Of a stretch of 64,000 nt of DNA, positions 45,414 to 58,355 are shown one piece after another. The DNA comes from Pohlia nutans (Eukaryota > Streptophyta > Bryopsida > Bryales > Mniaceae). The translations under genes were made by a program, and so were the position numbers. The stretch lies in contig CM040103.1 in the NCBI GenBank assembly GCA_022496805.1, forward strand, positions 9,814,001 through 9,878,000, read 5' to 3'. Numbering within the stretch: position 1 is the first letter of the stretch; each line of letters starts with the position of its first letter. Under the pieces are notes generated by a model that was not told the origin of the DNA, ran no database searches, and saw only the letters and a list, made by a program, of their open reading frames with translations.

Positions 45414-48310
45414 GTTTTTTTAATTGTTTTTTTCAATTTATGGAGTGAAAATTAAAAAGTCAAAATTTTGAAGTCAAATTTCAATCAATAAGATTATAAC
45501 CAATAAAAATCCAAAATTCATGAACATTCTTTTTAAGAAAAGAAATGAGACATTTTGACTTTTCATAATTTTTATGTTTTAACATTAAAATTTCTTTAAA
45601 ATAATAATAGGTATAAATATAGTCTAGTATAGGTGAAATTGAATATAAGCATAGAATCCCTTTTCTACAATAAAATATCCAAATTTTACTTTATGATTTC
45701 AATTTCTCAATTTATGAGAGTAATTCATATAGTGGCCCACTACTTTTGGGAGTCACTTTACATATGGTAGTGTCTTAGATTTCTTCTAAAATAATTTATG
45801 TGGATGTTTGAAACATATAATTGCCTTTCATAAATTGCTTATGTGGATTCTAAAAATATCCTTGTCATTTTTAGAATATCTTAGTGTCCTATAAGTTCTT
45901 AGTTGTGTATTGAAAGAATTTTAAGACATGTTATTAGAATTTCTCCACTTCGTTGGAGCAAATGGTGACGCCAACCAGTTTATTTGTAAGAATTGGTTCC
46001 AATCCTTTCTATTCATGCCACATTCATAATCAAAAGGTTCTCCTAGGGTTCCGCTCTTTTGAAAAGTCAAACATCCAATACAAATTAGAAGGTGATTGCT
46101 ATTGATTTATAAATGTGACACGTGGAAAGTTCTTTGTTGAAGTGACACCGATGGCGCAAGAGATGAGTCGACATTTTCAATGTGGGCCTTAATTTTCCTA
46201 ACTTTCCATGTCAAACTACGAAAGGAGAATGGAAAGCATCAGAAGGTGTAGGCGTGGGAAAATTCCTATGAGTTAAAGTTTCCGATTTGAACCTTTATAT
46301 CCCCAATGGAAAATTGTTCTAACCATAAATATTGTAGTTAGCAAGAAGTGGTCCACCAAACCTGCACTGCGCACCATCCATTGACTATATCTCTCTATAC
46401 CTTGAAATGACCAATTCAAACTTTTGATGGACCTTGGATTTGTCCTTTGCACATGTTAGACAAGAAGAATGAGATGGGAGAAACTAAGTGTGAAGCGGAA
46501 GAAAGAGGGATGAAGGAAGTTGGATCCAACGGCATCTGCAAAATGGTTCATAGAAAGGCGCAATCATGAGCATTGGCATAGAACAACCCATGAGCGGTGG
46601 AAGACCGAACATAAATAGAGATGGCGATTTCTAGTTTTGCATCACTATTTCTATCTATTGTAATCTAACATTGACACGGTATTTTTGGCACATCGATCGA
46701 GAAGCTCTTAATATATACAAACACTCAAACCAAATTAAGAAGAATTTCAATCTTGCTAATATAAGTTTTTGAAACATTGTAGCTATTCAAACTTTTGTAC
46801 TTCCTTATATGATATATAAATCAAACATAAATGAAGTACCCTTAGAATCACATTCATTGCAAAAAAATCAAGCCTCCAAAAGTTTGCTAACTTAGCAAAA
46901 CTGCCATGCAAAAATATTAATACAATAATATTGAAAGAATTAAAAAAAAACTAATAAAGTTCACAAAAAATATTAAAAAATAAAATCTAATGTGGCACCA
47001 TTTCCGGCCAAGTTAGACTGGATTTTTTTATGAATTATTATCATTATTATCATTATTATTATTATTTTATGTTATTAAATTTTTTTTTCATGACAATTGG
47101 GCTAAAGTAGCAGCCTTTTGGAGGCATGAGATATTTTGGAATGCTTAATTTTTTTATTTTAGCGTTCTTTTGGTTTCAAGTTTAGTTGGTATTGAGTATT
47201 ACTAGTACATCCTTAACAACAAGGAATTAAACGTTCTATTTACTATTACTCATACCTTCATGCATAGTTGTTTTTCAAAGGTGAATTCTTTTAGTAGAGT
47301 AGTTTATCCTATACATGTACCACTATGACTAGTGTATATATTTTTATGACTTTTTTCAAGGCTATTCAAATGATTAGAAGTTTAAGCAATTCTTAAAAGG
47401 CTATTGGTTAGTTCATGACTCCAAGTACCACACATGAAAGCCAAATGCAACGGAAGAATGAGTCATTAATTTTTATTAGGTTTGGAATTAATTTCAACAT
47501 TCACATGTAGTATATAGAGACTTGAGAGATGTTGCAAATAAGAAACCAAAATTGAATTTTACGCATTTTTTCTAAACTAATTGTCCTCAAATTTTCTTGC
47601 TTCACTTTTGTCTACCAACCTCGAGGAAGAAGCCAATTGTGTGGCAAGGGCCTCATATGAAAATCATTTTGAAGTCACAATTTGTAAGTATGCAATTGCA
47701 ATCATTGTAATCCAACCTTTAAACGCCAAATACTACAATTACAAACCTTTGTGCGCAAATGTGCAATATCCTAGTTGGTTGTACACCTAAAGTACTTTAC
47801 TTTCAAATTTAAATTAGTCCATTCTAACATGTGAAATAAGTTGTGGAACATGGCACTTTTGGAAGAGCTTAACCTAGGTATAAGAAAGTACAAGTGAACC
47901 TTAAACAACTTTTTACTAGCTTGGAGAGCATACTATTAGCTTCAAACAAGTCACCAATTCATTTTTCAAACAACTACAAAGTATCCTACTCATTGAGCGC
48001 AAAGTAGGACAATACTTTGTTTAGTTCTTTTCAATTGCATCTCAAAATCATGCATTGATTCTTATGTCAGTAGATGATTCCATTCTATTTTACATCCTTG
48101 TTCTACAACAATGTACATAACAAAAACAATCTGGCAAAAACAAGGTCAAATGGCAAAATACACTTCCAGATTTTATTTTTTATAAATACCGTACCTGAGG
48201 AAGTACGTTCAAAAGCAATTATATTTCAATATGATGAAATTTATTTTGCCACATGTCACATAGGCATTGGTTGCAATCCATAAAATAATATACATAACAC
48301 CAAATATTTA
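45412..48310. other. intergenic, no gene seen
   Basis: Mostly AT-rich. The part 45,950-46,680 is less AT-rich and contains GGTGACGCCAACC, GATGGCGCAAGAGATGAGTC and, near 46,610, ACATAAATAGAGATGGCG, a possible TATA-containing promoter. A solo LTR is possible, but I found neither paired ends nor a target duplication. An open frame at 47,581-47,790 lacks a recognisable product. Confidence 0.4.
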
Positions 48311-48557
48311 AATTGTTTGCTACAAACCTGATGAGTGCATAAGGTACTTCAGAGCCACCCCCGATCACCTCCGAATCTCATAGAAATTCAAGGAAAAGCA
48401 TCCAAGTGGAGATTGAATAAGGGACGTTGTCAAAAAAAACTTAAAGATTAAGCATGGATGAACATTGTTTAGGTGAGCATAGTTATTCTGATTTTATAAT
48501 ATTATAAAGCCGACATGGGTACATTACCACATTAGGGAGAGTGTGATTCCCAAAGGG

Positions 48558-48815
48558 CTTAAGAACCTTATGTGGGTACTCAAATTCTTGCTACCAATTT
48601 TCATCCAGAATGAATGAAAATGGTTCCATGTTTTGATGGAAAGTGAAATCTTATCCAAGTTTGGGATGAATGTGCAAACACTGTGGCTTAAGAACCTTAT
48701 GTGGATACTCAAATTCTTGCTACCAATTTTCATCCAGAATGAATGAAAATGGTTCCATGTTTTGATGGAAAGTGAAATTTTATCCAAGTTTGGGATGAAT
48801 GTGCAAACACTGTGG
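48558..48815. repeat. recent tandem duplication, unit 129 bp
   Basis: CTTAAGAACCTTATGTG begins at 48,558 and again at 48,687. The two units, each ending GCAAACACTGTGG or its equivalent, differ at only a few bases. It lies downstream of the last EDM2-like exon I can place. Confidence 0.95.
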
Positions 48816-49826
48816 ACTAGATCGCTGCCACTCTGGCATTTCCCAAAATCCAGAAAAAGATAAAACTAGATACCAGTATTATTATGAAGCTCTATTGACA
48901 TTCCAAAGTCTCCACTCCAAAGATCTGCTCCTTGAATGTCAACCTGAAGTCCAACATACAAACTGCACCAGCCAAGGTACTGTCCTGTTAGTACGCTTAC
49001 TATCAAATTTCTGATTGATAAGGTAGGTGGTGGTATGTCTCGGCTTTTGACCAAAGTGATATAACTCACAGGTCTGTCTCAAGCACCACAACTGTGGGTT
49101 AGTATTTTGGGTTAATCTTTCATGTTGTATTTCCTGATTCATCAGAAGGATAAATAAATAAATGAATCTCAGAAGATATCAGTTAAACTACAAATTTCAG
49201 AAAGTAGTTCACCAGATAATTTAACGTTTACTTCTACAGAACGTAACTCTCAATGAATAATTATATAACTGACAACAAAATGGTGCACACTAGTGGAAAG
49301 GAATTCCGCTCTGATCAATTGATTGTACTGCCGAACTTCATAATCACTGAAGTGCAAAATTGTTGGCTAAGAAACAGGAGTAACTATGTAGTTTCAAAAA
49401 CTGAGTTCCTCAAATTCTATGTACTGTACACCTCAGACAGCAGCTTTGTGTGCTTGGGTCACATTGTTTCCATTGTTTCCTGCAGAGACAAGTTGAGTAC
49501 ACGGGGAAATTCAGTCAAGCAATCGCTTTGTATATACATCAATCTCGAGACAAAAACGTACAGCAAGTTAACCCTGAAAAAGGACATACCAAGCCCCTCG
49601 GTCTTAGTTTTCTCAGTTTTCAAACCACTTTGACCATTAATCGCTAATAATGGAGAAATTTTTCATGAAATTTTTTCAGCATCATCCGTGACAAGAATAG
49701 TATCATGTATTACATTTTTAGAATGTAAACTACTTCAATACTTTGAAGTTAAAACTCAAAAATCCACCTTTCTTTCTAAACCAGATTTGAGATAGAATAC
49801 AGTAATTGACTTTAGGAGACACTTGC

Positions 49827-52800
49827 CTGCATTCAATCGGTGGAGAGCGTCCCCCACTATCTGCTTGATTGTTTCTGGAGACACAGTTTTGCAGGATTCT
49901 GAAGTTACATCGCTCACCCTTACTACGTTAAACTAGATGATGATTGATTATCAAACAAGCTCTAGAGTGCACCAGATCTGGGCAATCATCTTTTGTTGTC
50001 GCGTAATTATCTATAATTCAGGTGTCAGAAAATAGCGCTCGCTAATGAATGATGAAGTCCTACATTGATATAGAGTTCATCAGCCACCCAGTTCAAAGAG
50101 GACTTCTTCATGGTCTCCTTGGAGTTGACACGTATGATAACAAGGCCCCTGAAAACTTTGATCCATTCGGGATACCATTCTGTAAGAAAACAGTATCAAG
50201 GTATGAGCCTGGGCACGCAGGTAAATTCTTATGATCTACACATAAGGAAACTTACGGTCGAGAATTCATTCTAATTAATATTTCCATAACCTCATGATCA
50301 ACTTCCAAGTTCGGAAATCTGTAAACTGTGTACGACATAATTACCGTATCCAATGCTGGAAATGTGATGTGGTTCCGCTCTGGAGTCAGCAACACCGGGT
50401 CAAGTGTGTGTCGTCTGGTCCAATTACAATCCAAATGTTTGGATTAGGGTTAGTACCACATGCAGTGAGCAAGGTGAGCCAGAGGAGGCAAACATTTAGC
50501 ACACTCAGATGCATGCAGAAATCTAACTCTACAATGAAACATGCTCTTGAAATGGGCAAAAAACACAAAATCCTCGTAAGAAAGTGTGCAAAATCAGAAA
50601 AACTGGAAGGTGAATCTAGGCAGGGTTATGAAATACTAACCCACAATACATAACGTACTGCCCGTTTTGAAGTTGCCACAGTTGAGTCCGGCATACTCTG
50701 AAAGAAACACAAAGCCAGGGGCAAAGCACACAAAGAATATATCAGTGAATATTCTCCAACTAAAGCCTACTATAATTTATAATTTCTACATTCACTAAAC
50801 ATGCACTCTACAATGGTAATTAAGTAGTTTTTAGCATAATTCTGTTCCAGATGGTGGTTGGGACTTGAGATGCATACTGAGGCAAGCACTTCTCATGCCA
50901 TGCCACAGGGCACCGCCTGCATTTGACAAGGCATAGAGTGGGTTCTTCCTTGTCTTCATCCAAGTTGCAACTTGCACACTTGTGAAGTGGGCAGGAAAAT
51001 GTTTCTAATTTCAGCTGAATGCGGCACGCCAAGTTATTTTGTGCTGCTTCGGGAACGAGGAGCTTGGCCACGCAACCAGGATGGTAAAATCGCTTGCACT
51101 GCTTAGCCCCACACACAAACACCTGAATCATTCGACCAGGATTCAATCACACAGTTAGCTTCAATCGTTAAAAAGAGATCCTTGAAGTCATAATAAATTC
51201 AATCGGCTTAAGGCCCAATCCAAGAGTCAGGTTTATGTACACCATAATAAGACCTGTTAGTACATGATGATATTTGCATCACCATAAGCATTTTAACGTG
51301 CGTAGGAGCGTGATTTTGAGAGAAATCTTTGGGTCCGTACAGTTGTTAGCCAAATCAGATGAGATCAAATTTTTATCATTAAGCATGAATTTCAACTTAT
51401 ACAATTTCAACTTGAGACTGAGGTTGTAAACCACTATAAGTGTCATTCAATAGAAGCCCCGATTTCCATTCAAATGAGTCGCTGTTGCTAACAGAGGCCA
51501 GTATAATAAGAGACCCCTATTTAACGGTTTTAGTGTGCTCTAAACTTACTAGCTGAGTTTCATAGAAACTAAGAGCATGCAGGAAAGAAAGATGTGACAG
51601 ACAAAGACAGACACTAAGTTCAAATCGTTTTAAAAATGGATGATGGCTTCTACCTCCTGCTGATCTGCTGACGAATTCCCAAGCTTCCCACAAGCAAAGC
51701 ATTGGTGCTGTCCAACTTCGCAATTGGGGCATATCCAAGTCTCCACCTACAGTCAGGCCGGGAAGCACAGAAAGATGAATGTAAGCTCAACAAAAGCCCC
51801 AGTCGACTGAATCAAACTAAGTAGATGCTCCGACCACGTAGTACTGACAGTTGCGTATGTATCTGAATAATATGATTACCCGGAATCATTACCAAAAGCT
51901 GGTTGCTCAATCAATAAAAGCTCTTGAAAGCTCTTGATGTGTGTATGAATCGGTTGTCACATTCAAGATTCAATTTTTTGTATGTTAAAAAACAAAGAAG
52001 GTTTGCGCTGAATTAGGAGGACAAGGTCTATCAAAGAATTACTAATAACCGACGAGCAACGTTCATTCATGCCAAAAAAGATGTTAGCAATTACATCCTC
52101 ACTGCAACACTGTCATTCTAGCAGTAGTACCGCCCAGTGAGTGAATGGGCTTACACTGACAGCTGCTCTTGTGAGACGAAGAGTAGGGCACTTATTTTGC
52201 CACCCGGATTCTATAGTCGGATGAAAGGATCGCATGCATACACCATCGCAACTGCATGATGACACGAACAGAAAAAGTTTGTAACGCAGTTAAACACGTA
52301 ATTATTCAATAGTCAGTACTCAGCAATGATGGTACAATTATATTTGTGCATTACACATAATTACGTGGAGCGTTAACCCCTGGCTGGAGGCCCAAGTTTT
52401 TTTAGCATTTTCGAGTGGGTCATATGGGGACTATCCTTCGTTCAATTTTTTTAAGCAATTTTTTAACAATTTCATAATGTTTTACTTCACGAATCTTGGT
52501 GATATAAAATTTGGCCCTGTCTAAGTTCTATTCTTCACAATATGGTCAATCAAATTGGACATTAAAAAACCGTGAAATCTCATTCCTTCAGAAGTTAATC
52601 ATTAAAGCAAAGCTAAAACAACCATACTACGTCCTGAGTACGTAAATCAGTACTCAGTAATGATGGTACAAACATACGTGGAGCGTTAACCCCTGAAGGA
52701 ACAAGAGGCCCCTGAAGTTCTTGTTTAGCACTTAATGGGTCATATTGGGGACTGCCTTTCGTTCATTTTTTAATTTTTTTTTACCAACACTTGCAATGTT

Positions 52801-55105
52801 CTACGTCACTAATCTCGGTGATATAAAATTTGGCCATATCTGAGTTCTATATTTCATAATATGATCAATCAAATTGGGCATTATAGCAGTGAATCATTAA
52901 AGCAAAGCCAATTTAACAACCACACTATTTAAAGTACTGAGTGCGTAATTATGAAAACGTAGTTACCACAGGAGTCGTTCACTTCCTTCCACTCCATCGT
53001 CACAAAACGCGCACACGTCCGGTTCATCCACCCATTCGTCGTCTTCTACTGCGTCCTCACTCTCCTTCTCCTTTCTACCTGAGCGGGATGGTCGTCCTGG
53101 TTTTCTCTTCTTTTGCAATGGGGTCAGCCTCTTAGAAAGGGGGAGATCTGCCTCAACTGAAAATTCGGCCAGGCTGCGCATCCTGGGACCTTGTGAGCTC
53201 GATGCTCCTTTTACAGTCTCGACCGCTGCAGGCAACTCTTCAGCACTGTAAGAAGTATTCTTGTTGTCAATGCTGCAAATGGGGCCCGGCTCTAAAACAG
53301 GTGAATACTCCCTTTTCACACGCAGCCTCTTCTTGTCCTGGCTTCAACAAACGGACCATTGTTATACACACACTTAATTGTCAAGAAAGTTTTTTAGAAT
53401 AATAACTCAGTGTGCTGTAGAGAAACAAACGAGCGAATCGTCAAGCTCAAAAACACATACCTGTGCTCCTAGCTTCTTAAAAAGCTTTGGAAAGAACTGC
53501 AGTATAATCTGTATACAACAGGAGCTCGGAGTCAGCAAACTGGGCCAAATCCCAATTCCAACTCATTGCTTTCAGCGATAAGGACTACTGCTAGAAGTAC
53601 CTTATAGAAGTCTACAACTTCATCCTGACAGAAGTCTTAGAAAGCGTAGGGGACTGAGTCATTATCATCTACCCGACCCAAATGAAACCAAAACGAAATG
53701 AAATATATATATCAATTTGCATCACCGATACTGGAAATAGCCTACCAGGCACCGTTCAATCACCTCAAAATACCTTCATCGAAAACTCAAAATACATCCT
53801 TTAAGTAGAACTCTCACTGGTCCACAACAAAATAAATTAATATTTCAAAATTTGCAGAGAGAGAGAGAGGGAAATACTGCAGGCCACATGACCTAAGAGA
53901 ACAGTTTTGTTAAAGACGACGTGACATACCTTCAAGCTGTGCTCTTATTGCTAATCTCATAAGGAGTGCTAAAGCTTTCATTGCTCGAGATTTGCAATGG
54001 CATTTTCTCATTTAAGGAGGGTTCACTCAATTGATTACAGTCACTGCCTACTGTCGGGTTTCGTCATGAATACGGTATAATGCGAGCATGGTTTTGACTT
54101 CAAATGTCTTCAATTGTGACGTTTCTCTTTCCCTTCAAACAATTAAGTTTTGACACATTGGGAACCACGTGGGCTTAACTTCAAAGCGTGTCCTAACCCG
54201 CAATCAATACTTTTATACTCACAGGAGACGCCTGTAATATGGGGTCGCTCGTCACTATTGATTGCAGCAAAAGAAACGCTTCTGAGAGGTCTTTCTGATT
54301 TGGCTTCACTTGAAATTCTCTGCAAACAATTGGCACTCAAAAAGAATGTATTAACATCAGCTTCTAATATCAAAAAATTAAAAAAATTAAAAAATTAAAA
54401 ACCTCAGGGACCAAGAAGCCCAAATTGAGCCTCGTATTTTTCTGAACCTCAATCATATGGGATCTTTCTTTTGTTCAACTTTTTATCACATTCTGATCAA
54501 TGCTCTTTACTGACATAAATTTTGCACAGTCTGAACTATATTAGTTATTTCAAAACATGAAATCTCGGTCCTTGAGGGGGTTTAAACAATGGTGGAAGCT
54601 TTTATTACCTGCACTCTTTACGCACATATCGCCAGACATCCCCTTTGGAAGAATTGGGGCTCTGCTTAGCAAAGATCAAGAAATGAGCTGCCACCACAGG
54701 GACTTTCATAGTCTCCAAGTAAAAATCACGTGGTTTCCGAAGCTCCATCCTGAAATCAAAGTACACACAACAGATCAGTAATAAATTATGTAAGTCCACA
54801 TAGAATATACAAATATGCACGTGATAAAACGGAAAATATCAAAAGCTTGAGTTGACTTGCCATGCACCGGACGTTTGATGCACCAAGAACTTGGGCTTGC
54901 CTTCCACCGGAAGCTCCAATCGCCACAGATCGATTTCAACCGTCACTTCTTGCATCCCGTTGCTGCGCCCCTGCACATACATTTTCGCGCTTTGCGGGCG
55001 CTCCCATTGAATTTCTTGAATGGCAAACGGAAGCTCCATGAGCGAAGGCCGCTTATTCCCACCCGCAGTTAGAAAGAAATCGTCCATAAACTCGATTGTC
55101 TCCAT
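49827..55105 (-). CDS. EDM2: EDM2-like PHD-finger chromatin protein, 13 exons placed, C-terminus not found
   Basis: Exons on the minus strand: 55105-54861, 54749-54609, 54319-54223, 53625-53602, 53508-53461, 53337-52967, 52251-52155, 51746-51654, 51122-50878, 50697-50641, 50414-50256, 50179-50064, 49932-49827. Exons 1-3 give the EDM2 N-terminal region (LRKPRDFYLETM, QVKPNQKDLSEAF). Exon 6 has a basic KKRKPGRPSRSGRK patch, then VCAFCDDG. Exons 7-10 hold Cys/His-rich PHD-type modules: CDGVCMRSFH, WICPNCEVGQHQCFACGK, CKRFYHPGCV, CPLHKCASC and CRRCPVAWHEKCLP. Exon 11 has LLTPERNHITFP. Exons 12-13 probably start the family's methyltransferase-like region (ETMKKSSLNWVADELY). EDM2 in Arabidopsis reads histone marks and controls use of transposon-containing introns. 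Phases agree throughout except between exons 11 and 12, which are one base out. The start follows an acceptor (TTTTGCAG) five bases from the ATG. Confidence 0.82.
52313..52945. repeat. 335-bp tandem duplication in an EDM2-like intron
   Basis: CAGTACTCAGCAATGATGGT at 52,313 and CAGTACTCAGTAATGATGGT at 52,648 open two tandem copies in the intron between exons 6 and 7. Both contain GTGGAGCGTTAACCCCTG and GGTGATATAAAATTTGGCC. The duplication includes a small TTAA-flanked MITE. Confidence 0.85.
52377..52594. mobile_element. TTAA-flanked MITE, family E, 218 bp, intronic
   Basis: TTAA at 52,373-52,376 and 52,595-52,598. Ends are CCCCTGGCTGGAGGCC and ATCTCATTCCTTCAGAAG, partly complementary. The second copy begins CCCCTGAAGGAACAAGAGGC after TTAA at 52,686-52,689 but its right end is altered. 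A relative lies at about 54,401-54,583. Confidence 0.75.
54401..54583. mobile_element. MITE of family E type in EDM2-like intron 2
   Basis: The left end CCTCAGGGACCAAGAAGCC and right end AAATCTCGGTCCTTGAGGGG are inverted over about 12 bp. The flanks are AT-rich (ATTAAAAA at the left, GGTTTAAAC at the right), so a TTAA duplication is possible but not exact. The interior shares CATATGGGATCTTTCTTTTG with the copies at 52,377 and 52,690. Confidence 0.65.
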
Positions 55106-55560
55106 CGCCTGCAAAACAAAACCAAAAAATATCCAAAAAAATCCAAAAAAAAAGATTTAAAATTAAGTAAAACTTATGGAGCTTCGAACGCACACATTCA
55201 AGTCGTTCTTACCCAAATTACGCGAATTCTGAATGTGACCCAAGAACAAACACCTGCGCACGGAAAGAAAAACAAACCCTGACAAAATCAAAAGGGGCTG
55301 ACTAAATCAAAAGGCAATAACGGGCATTGCGGGATCCGGGACTTGGAATGCAAGCTCGGAATTCTCTTGCAATGCAAACCAGCTTGCTCGCAAATGAGAA
55401 ACACGGGGCCGTTCAAAATGAAATGGTGGCGCTCAATACTGTCACTGTCTCTCTCTTCCAGCCCGCCTGCCTGAGCGTGAGAGAGATGCCGGATGGATGA
55501 AATCGCGTCGATGAATCCTCTTTTCATCCGCATCGTACGTTCGTTCGTTTATAGTTCATC
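55106..55560 (-). promoter_or_regulatory. 5' leader of the EDM2-like gene with a possible upstream reading frame
   Basis: The splice acceptor just before the ATG shows that the leader contains an intron. Upstream, 55,288-55,533 is GC-richer and holds an ATG-initiated frame of 81 codons (starting MRMKRGFIDAISSIRHLSHA) on the gene's strand. It could be an upstream reading frame in the leader, an alternative N-terminus, or chance. Confidence 0.45.
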
Positions 55561-57344
55561 CCACTAGTAGCTATAATTATTGAAACATTTCACTTCGTTA
55601 TGACGGATGAGTAGTACTTTGAGATTTTGTACTTGGAGTGGGGTTTTGAATGGGGTCACGTCATAGAGAATTGTATCCTCGCTAGGTATTGTGGATTGAG
55701 TGACTTTATGTACGTGAGTTGATATGTAATGTCAATTGGTAGAGTCTTCGTGCGTTTTGATGAGACCTAGAGTCCACGTGCGTTTTGATGAGACCTTTCA
55801 TGTGCACATGTAGTATTACAGACGTGTATTCAAGGGCGTTTTGCTTTTGGGCATTATATAAAGAGTTTTCACCGGGATGGGTTTTTTCTAATAGTGTATT
55901 TACAATAAAGAGTTTGCAACATAGTTGGTTATTTCATTGTCAGTGTACCTTATATGACCTTATATGACTTGAGGGTCTTTTATGCCTTTTGATGTTTATT
56001 TATAAGAGTATATAATTTTTATAGCATTGTTTGTTTGAGAGTATTATGTTTTTAAGTATCACAATTTATATCGTGATTTTATGTGAATGGATATAGTTAC
56101 ATCTTATATTTTGTATAAAAATCAGTTTTTAATAAAAATAAATTTTATGTGTAAAAATAACGTACGATTATACTTAAGCTTATAATAGTATTTAGTGTAA
56201 TATTTTGTAAATTGCAATCTTTTTGTAAACTACAAGCTTTTATAGATTACATTCCATTTCATATTATTGATGAATGATAGAATACCCGGCAATCACGGTT
56301 GACAACTCATGCCAAATATTCAAATCTTTTTGCCAAATCAATCAAGGTTGACATATTAGAAATAAATGATTATTGTACCTAGTAGTAAAGACTGACAATT
56401 CATGCCGACTTTTATTTTATTTTAACCAAACTGATAAAAATATTATATAAGGTGATGTGGATATTCTCTAGGATTTTCTTTTTCCTGAAGCATGGAAAAT
56501 GGATTAAAAATAAAACAAATAAATAAATAATCATACAAATTTAGGTTCGTATTTTTTTATTGGTTTCTTTTGCCAACCTTGACATCTAATTATGATAGTT
56601 TAGAGTACATTTGTGCAATCGAACAGAATTGACTTGGCTTGCATGTCACATTCATTAGTAAGTTGACAGTAAACTGAATTCTTTGCAAACCATTTGAAAT
56701 GTTCTCAAAGAGATGTTTTAGGTTCATTGTGATATCGTGTGAGTCTGAATGCTACTTGTTTAGAAATTTATATGTTTTTCATTTCTATTTTTATCTACTC
56801 TACAATTACTTGATTTAAATATTAGTTTTAGAAGCATTGTATTATTAATTATAATTAAATCCATTGGTTTTGGTTATCATAAATAGCCATAGAAACTCCG
56901 GCCTCTTTTCGGGGCCAATGTGAATAAAGTGTTTGTTCGTCTTAACAATGAGCCAATGTCCACCGGACAAAAGGCCATTGGTGCAAGATTACTTTCCTCT
57001 TTCAAAAATATACACTTTAATGATTTAGTTACTACACCTAAATTTGATTATAAATATTAATAAATCGCTAAAAAAACTTGCTAGCAAAAAATCATAATGA
57101 TACAAATTTATATGCTATTAGATTCATATGACTATCCATCGTATCATTTACTTGTTGATTATATGCAAATGACATTAATATCATATTATTCTAATGTAAA
57201 TAAAAGCTATATCTATAAGTAAAGTCCTTCATGTTTATCTTCAAGTCTTTCATGTCATGGAGATTTAAACCTATAGTTTCCCCCATGCAAGAGAAACTCC
57301 TCCAAATGTCATCAAAGTTCTCATAAGGGAATTTCTAAGAGCGC
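55561..57344. other. AT-rich intergenic, no gene seen
   Basis: No coding signal. A short direct repeat GTGCGTTTTGATGAGACC occurs at 55,750 and 55,778. Confidence 0.45.
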
Positions 57345-58314
57345 TCACACCAACCAAATGATTGCTCATGGCTAGGTGCTTTGAACGCCCAATTCCCTAT
57401 TTTTGCACTTTGCCAAGTGCAAGCATTCATGAGCAAATTTGGCTTAAAAAATTTGTTTAAAAAGTTCTCTTAAAAAGAAACGATTTTTGTTTTCCTACAA
57501 TCACTTATACTCTAACAAACAATTCTTTAATTTATTTTTTATCCTTATTTTTATCTTTTCTTTTATCTTTTTCTTTATTGTCTTCTTCTTCTTCTTTTTC
57601 TATTTTCTTTAATTCTTTTCTTTCCGTTTTTTTTTTTCATGTGGCAGCTGCGGATCCCAAACCCGCACCAAAGGATAATATTTTTTTAATTTAAAAATAT
57701 ATATTATATATATGTATTGGTTTTCTTCTTATGTTTAGAGTTTAGGGGTTCAAGGTGGCTGAAACCCCAACGGCGACGAAGAAAAAAAATGGTTTTATTC
57801 TTATGCTCATGGTTTGTTCAAAGTTTAGGGTGGCTGAAACCCCGACGGCGGCGAAGAAGAAAAAACTTTTTTTTTCTTTTTCAGATTTTCCGGCTTTGTG
57901 GGTGAGAAGTGCGCGTGAGCGGACCCCATATGGCTTTCTCCTTGCTCTCATTCTCCTCTTTCTCTCACTCTCCCTCTCCCTCTCATATATATAGAGGGGG
58001 AAGAAGACAGAGAGGGAGAGGGCGAGTGAGAGGGCGAGTGAAAAGGAGAGGAGAATGAGAAGGAGGAGAGAAAGAGCGGGAGGGGGTAGCTATGTGACTA
58101 TATGTGGCTATAGTCACATATTGTCCGTGCGTGCACCTTGTTGCCGCAGAAGTTGAAAAATCCAAAGATATTTTCCTTCTTCCGCCGTCGTTAGGGTTTC
58201 AACTACTCTGAACCTAAACAAAAGAAGAAATTCAAAAAACAAAAAAAAATCTCCTTTTTTGACACCGTTAGGGTTTCAGCAACTACCTTGAACCCTAAAT
58301 AGAAAAGAAAACCA

Positions 58315-58355
<41 letters not shown>

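Noticed and set aside
45152..45436. Open frame with Tyr/Ile and Val/Cys dipeptide repeats
   Set aside because: It is translated (CA)n(TA)n microsatellite.
45950..46680. Solo LTR of a retrotransposon
   Set aside because: Composition and a TATA-like word are suggestive, but no TG...CA ends, target duplication or second LTR could be found.
57717..57994. Short open frames of 60-80 codons on both strands
   Set aside because: They arise from duplicated segments inside a foldback element and are open on both strands.
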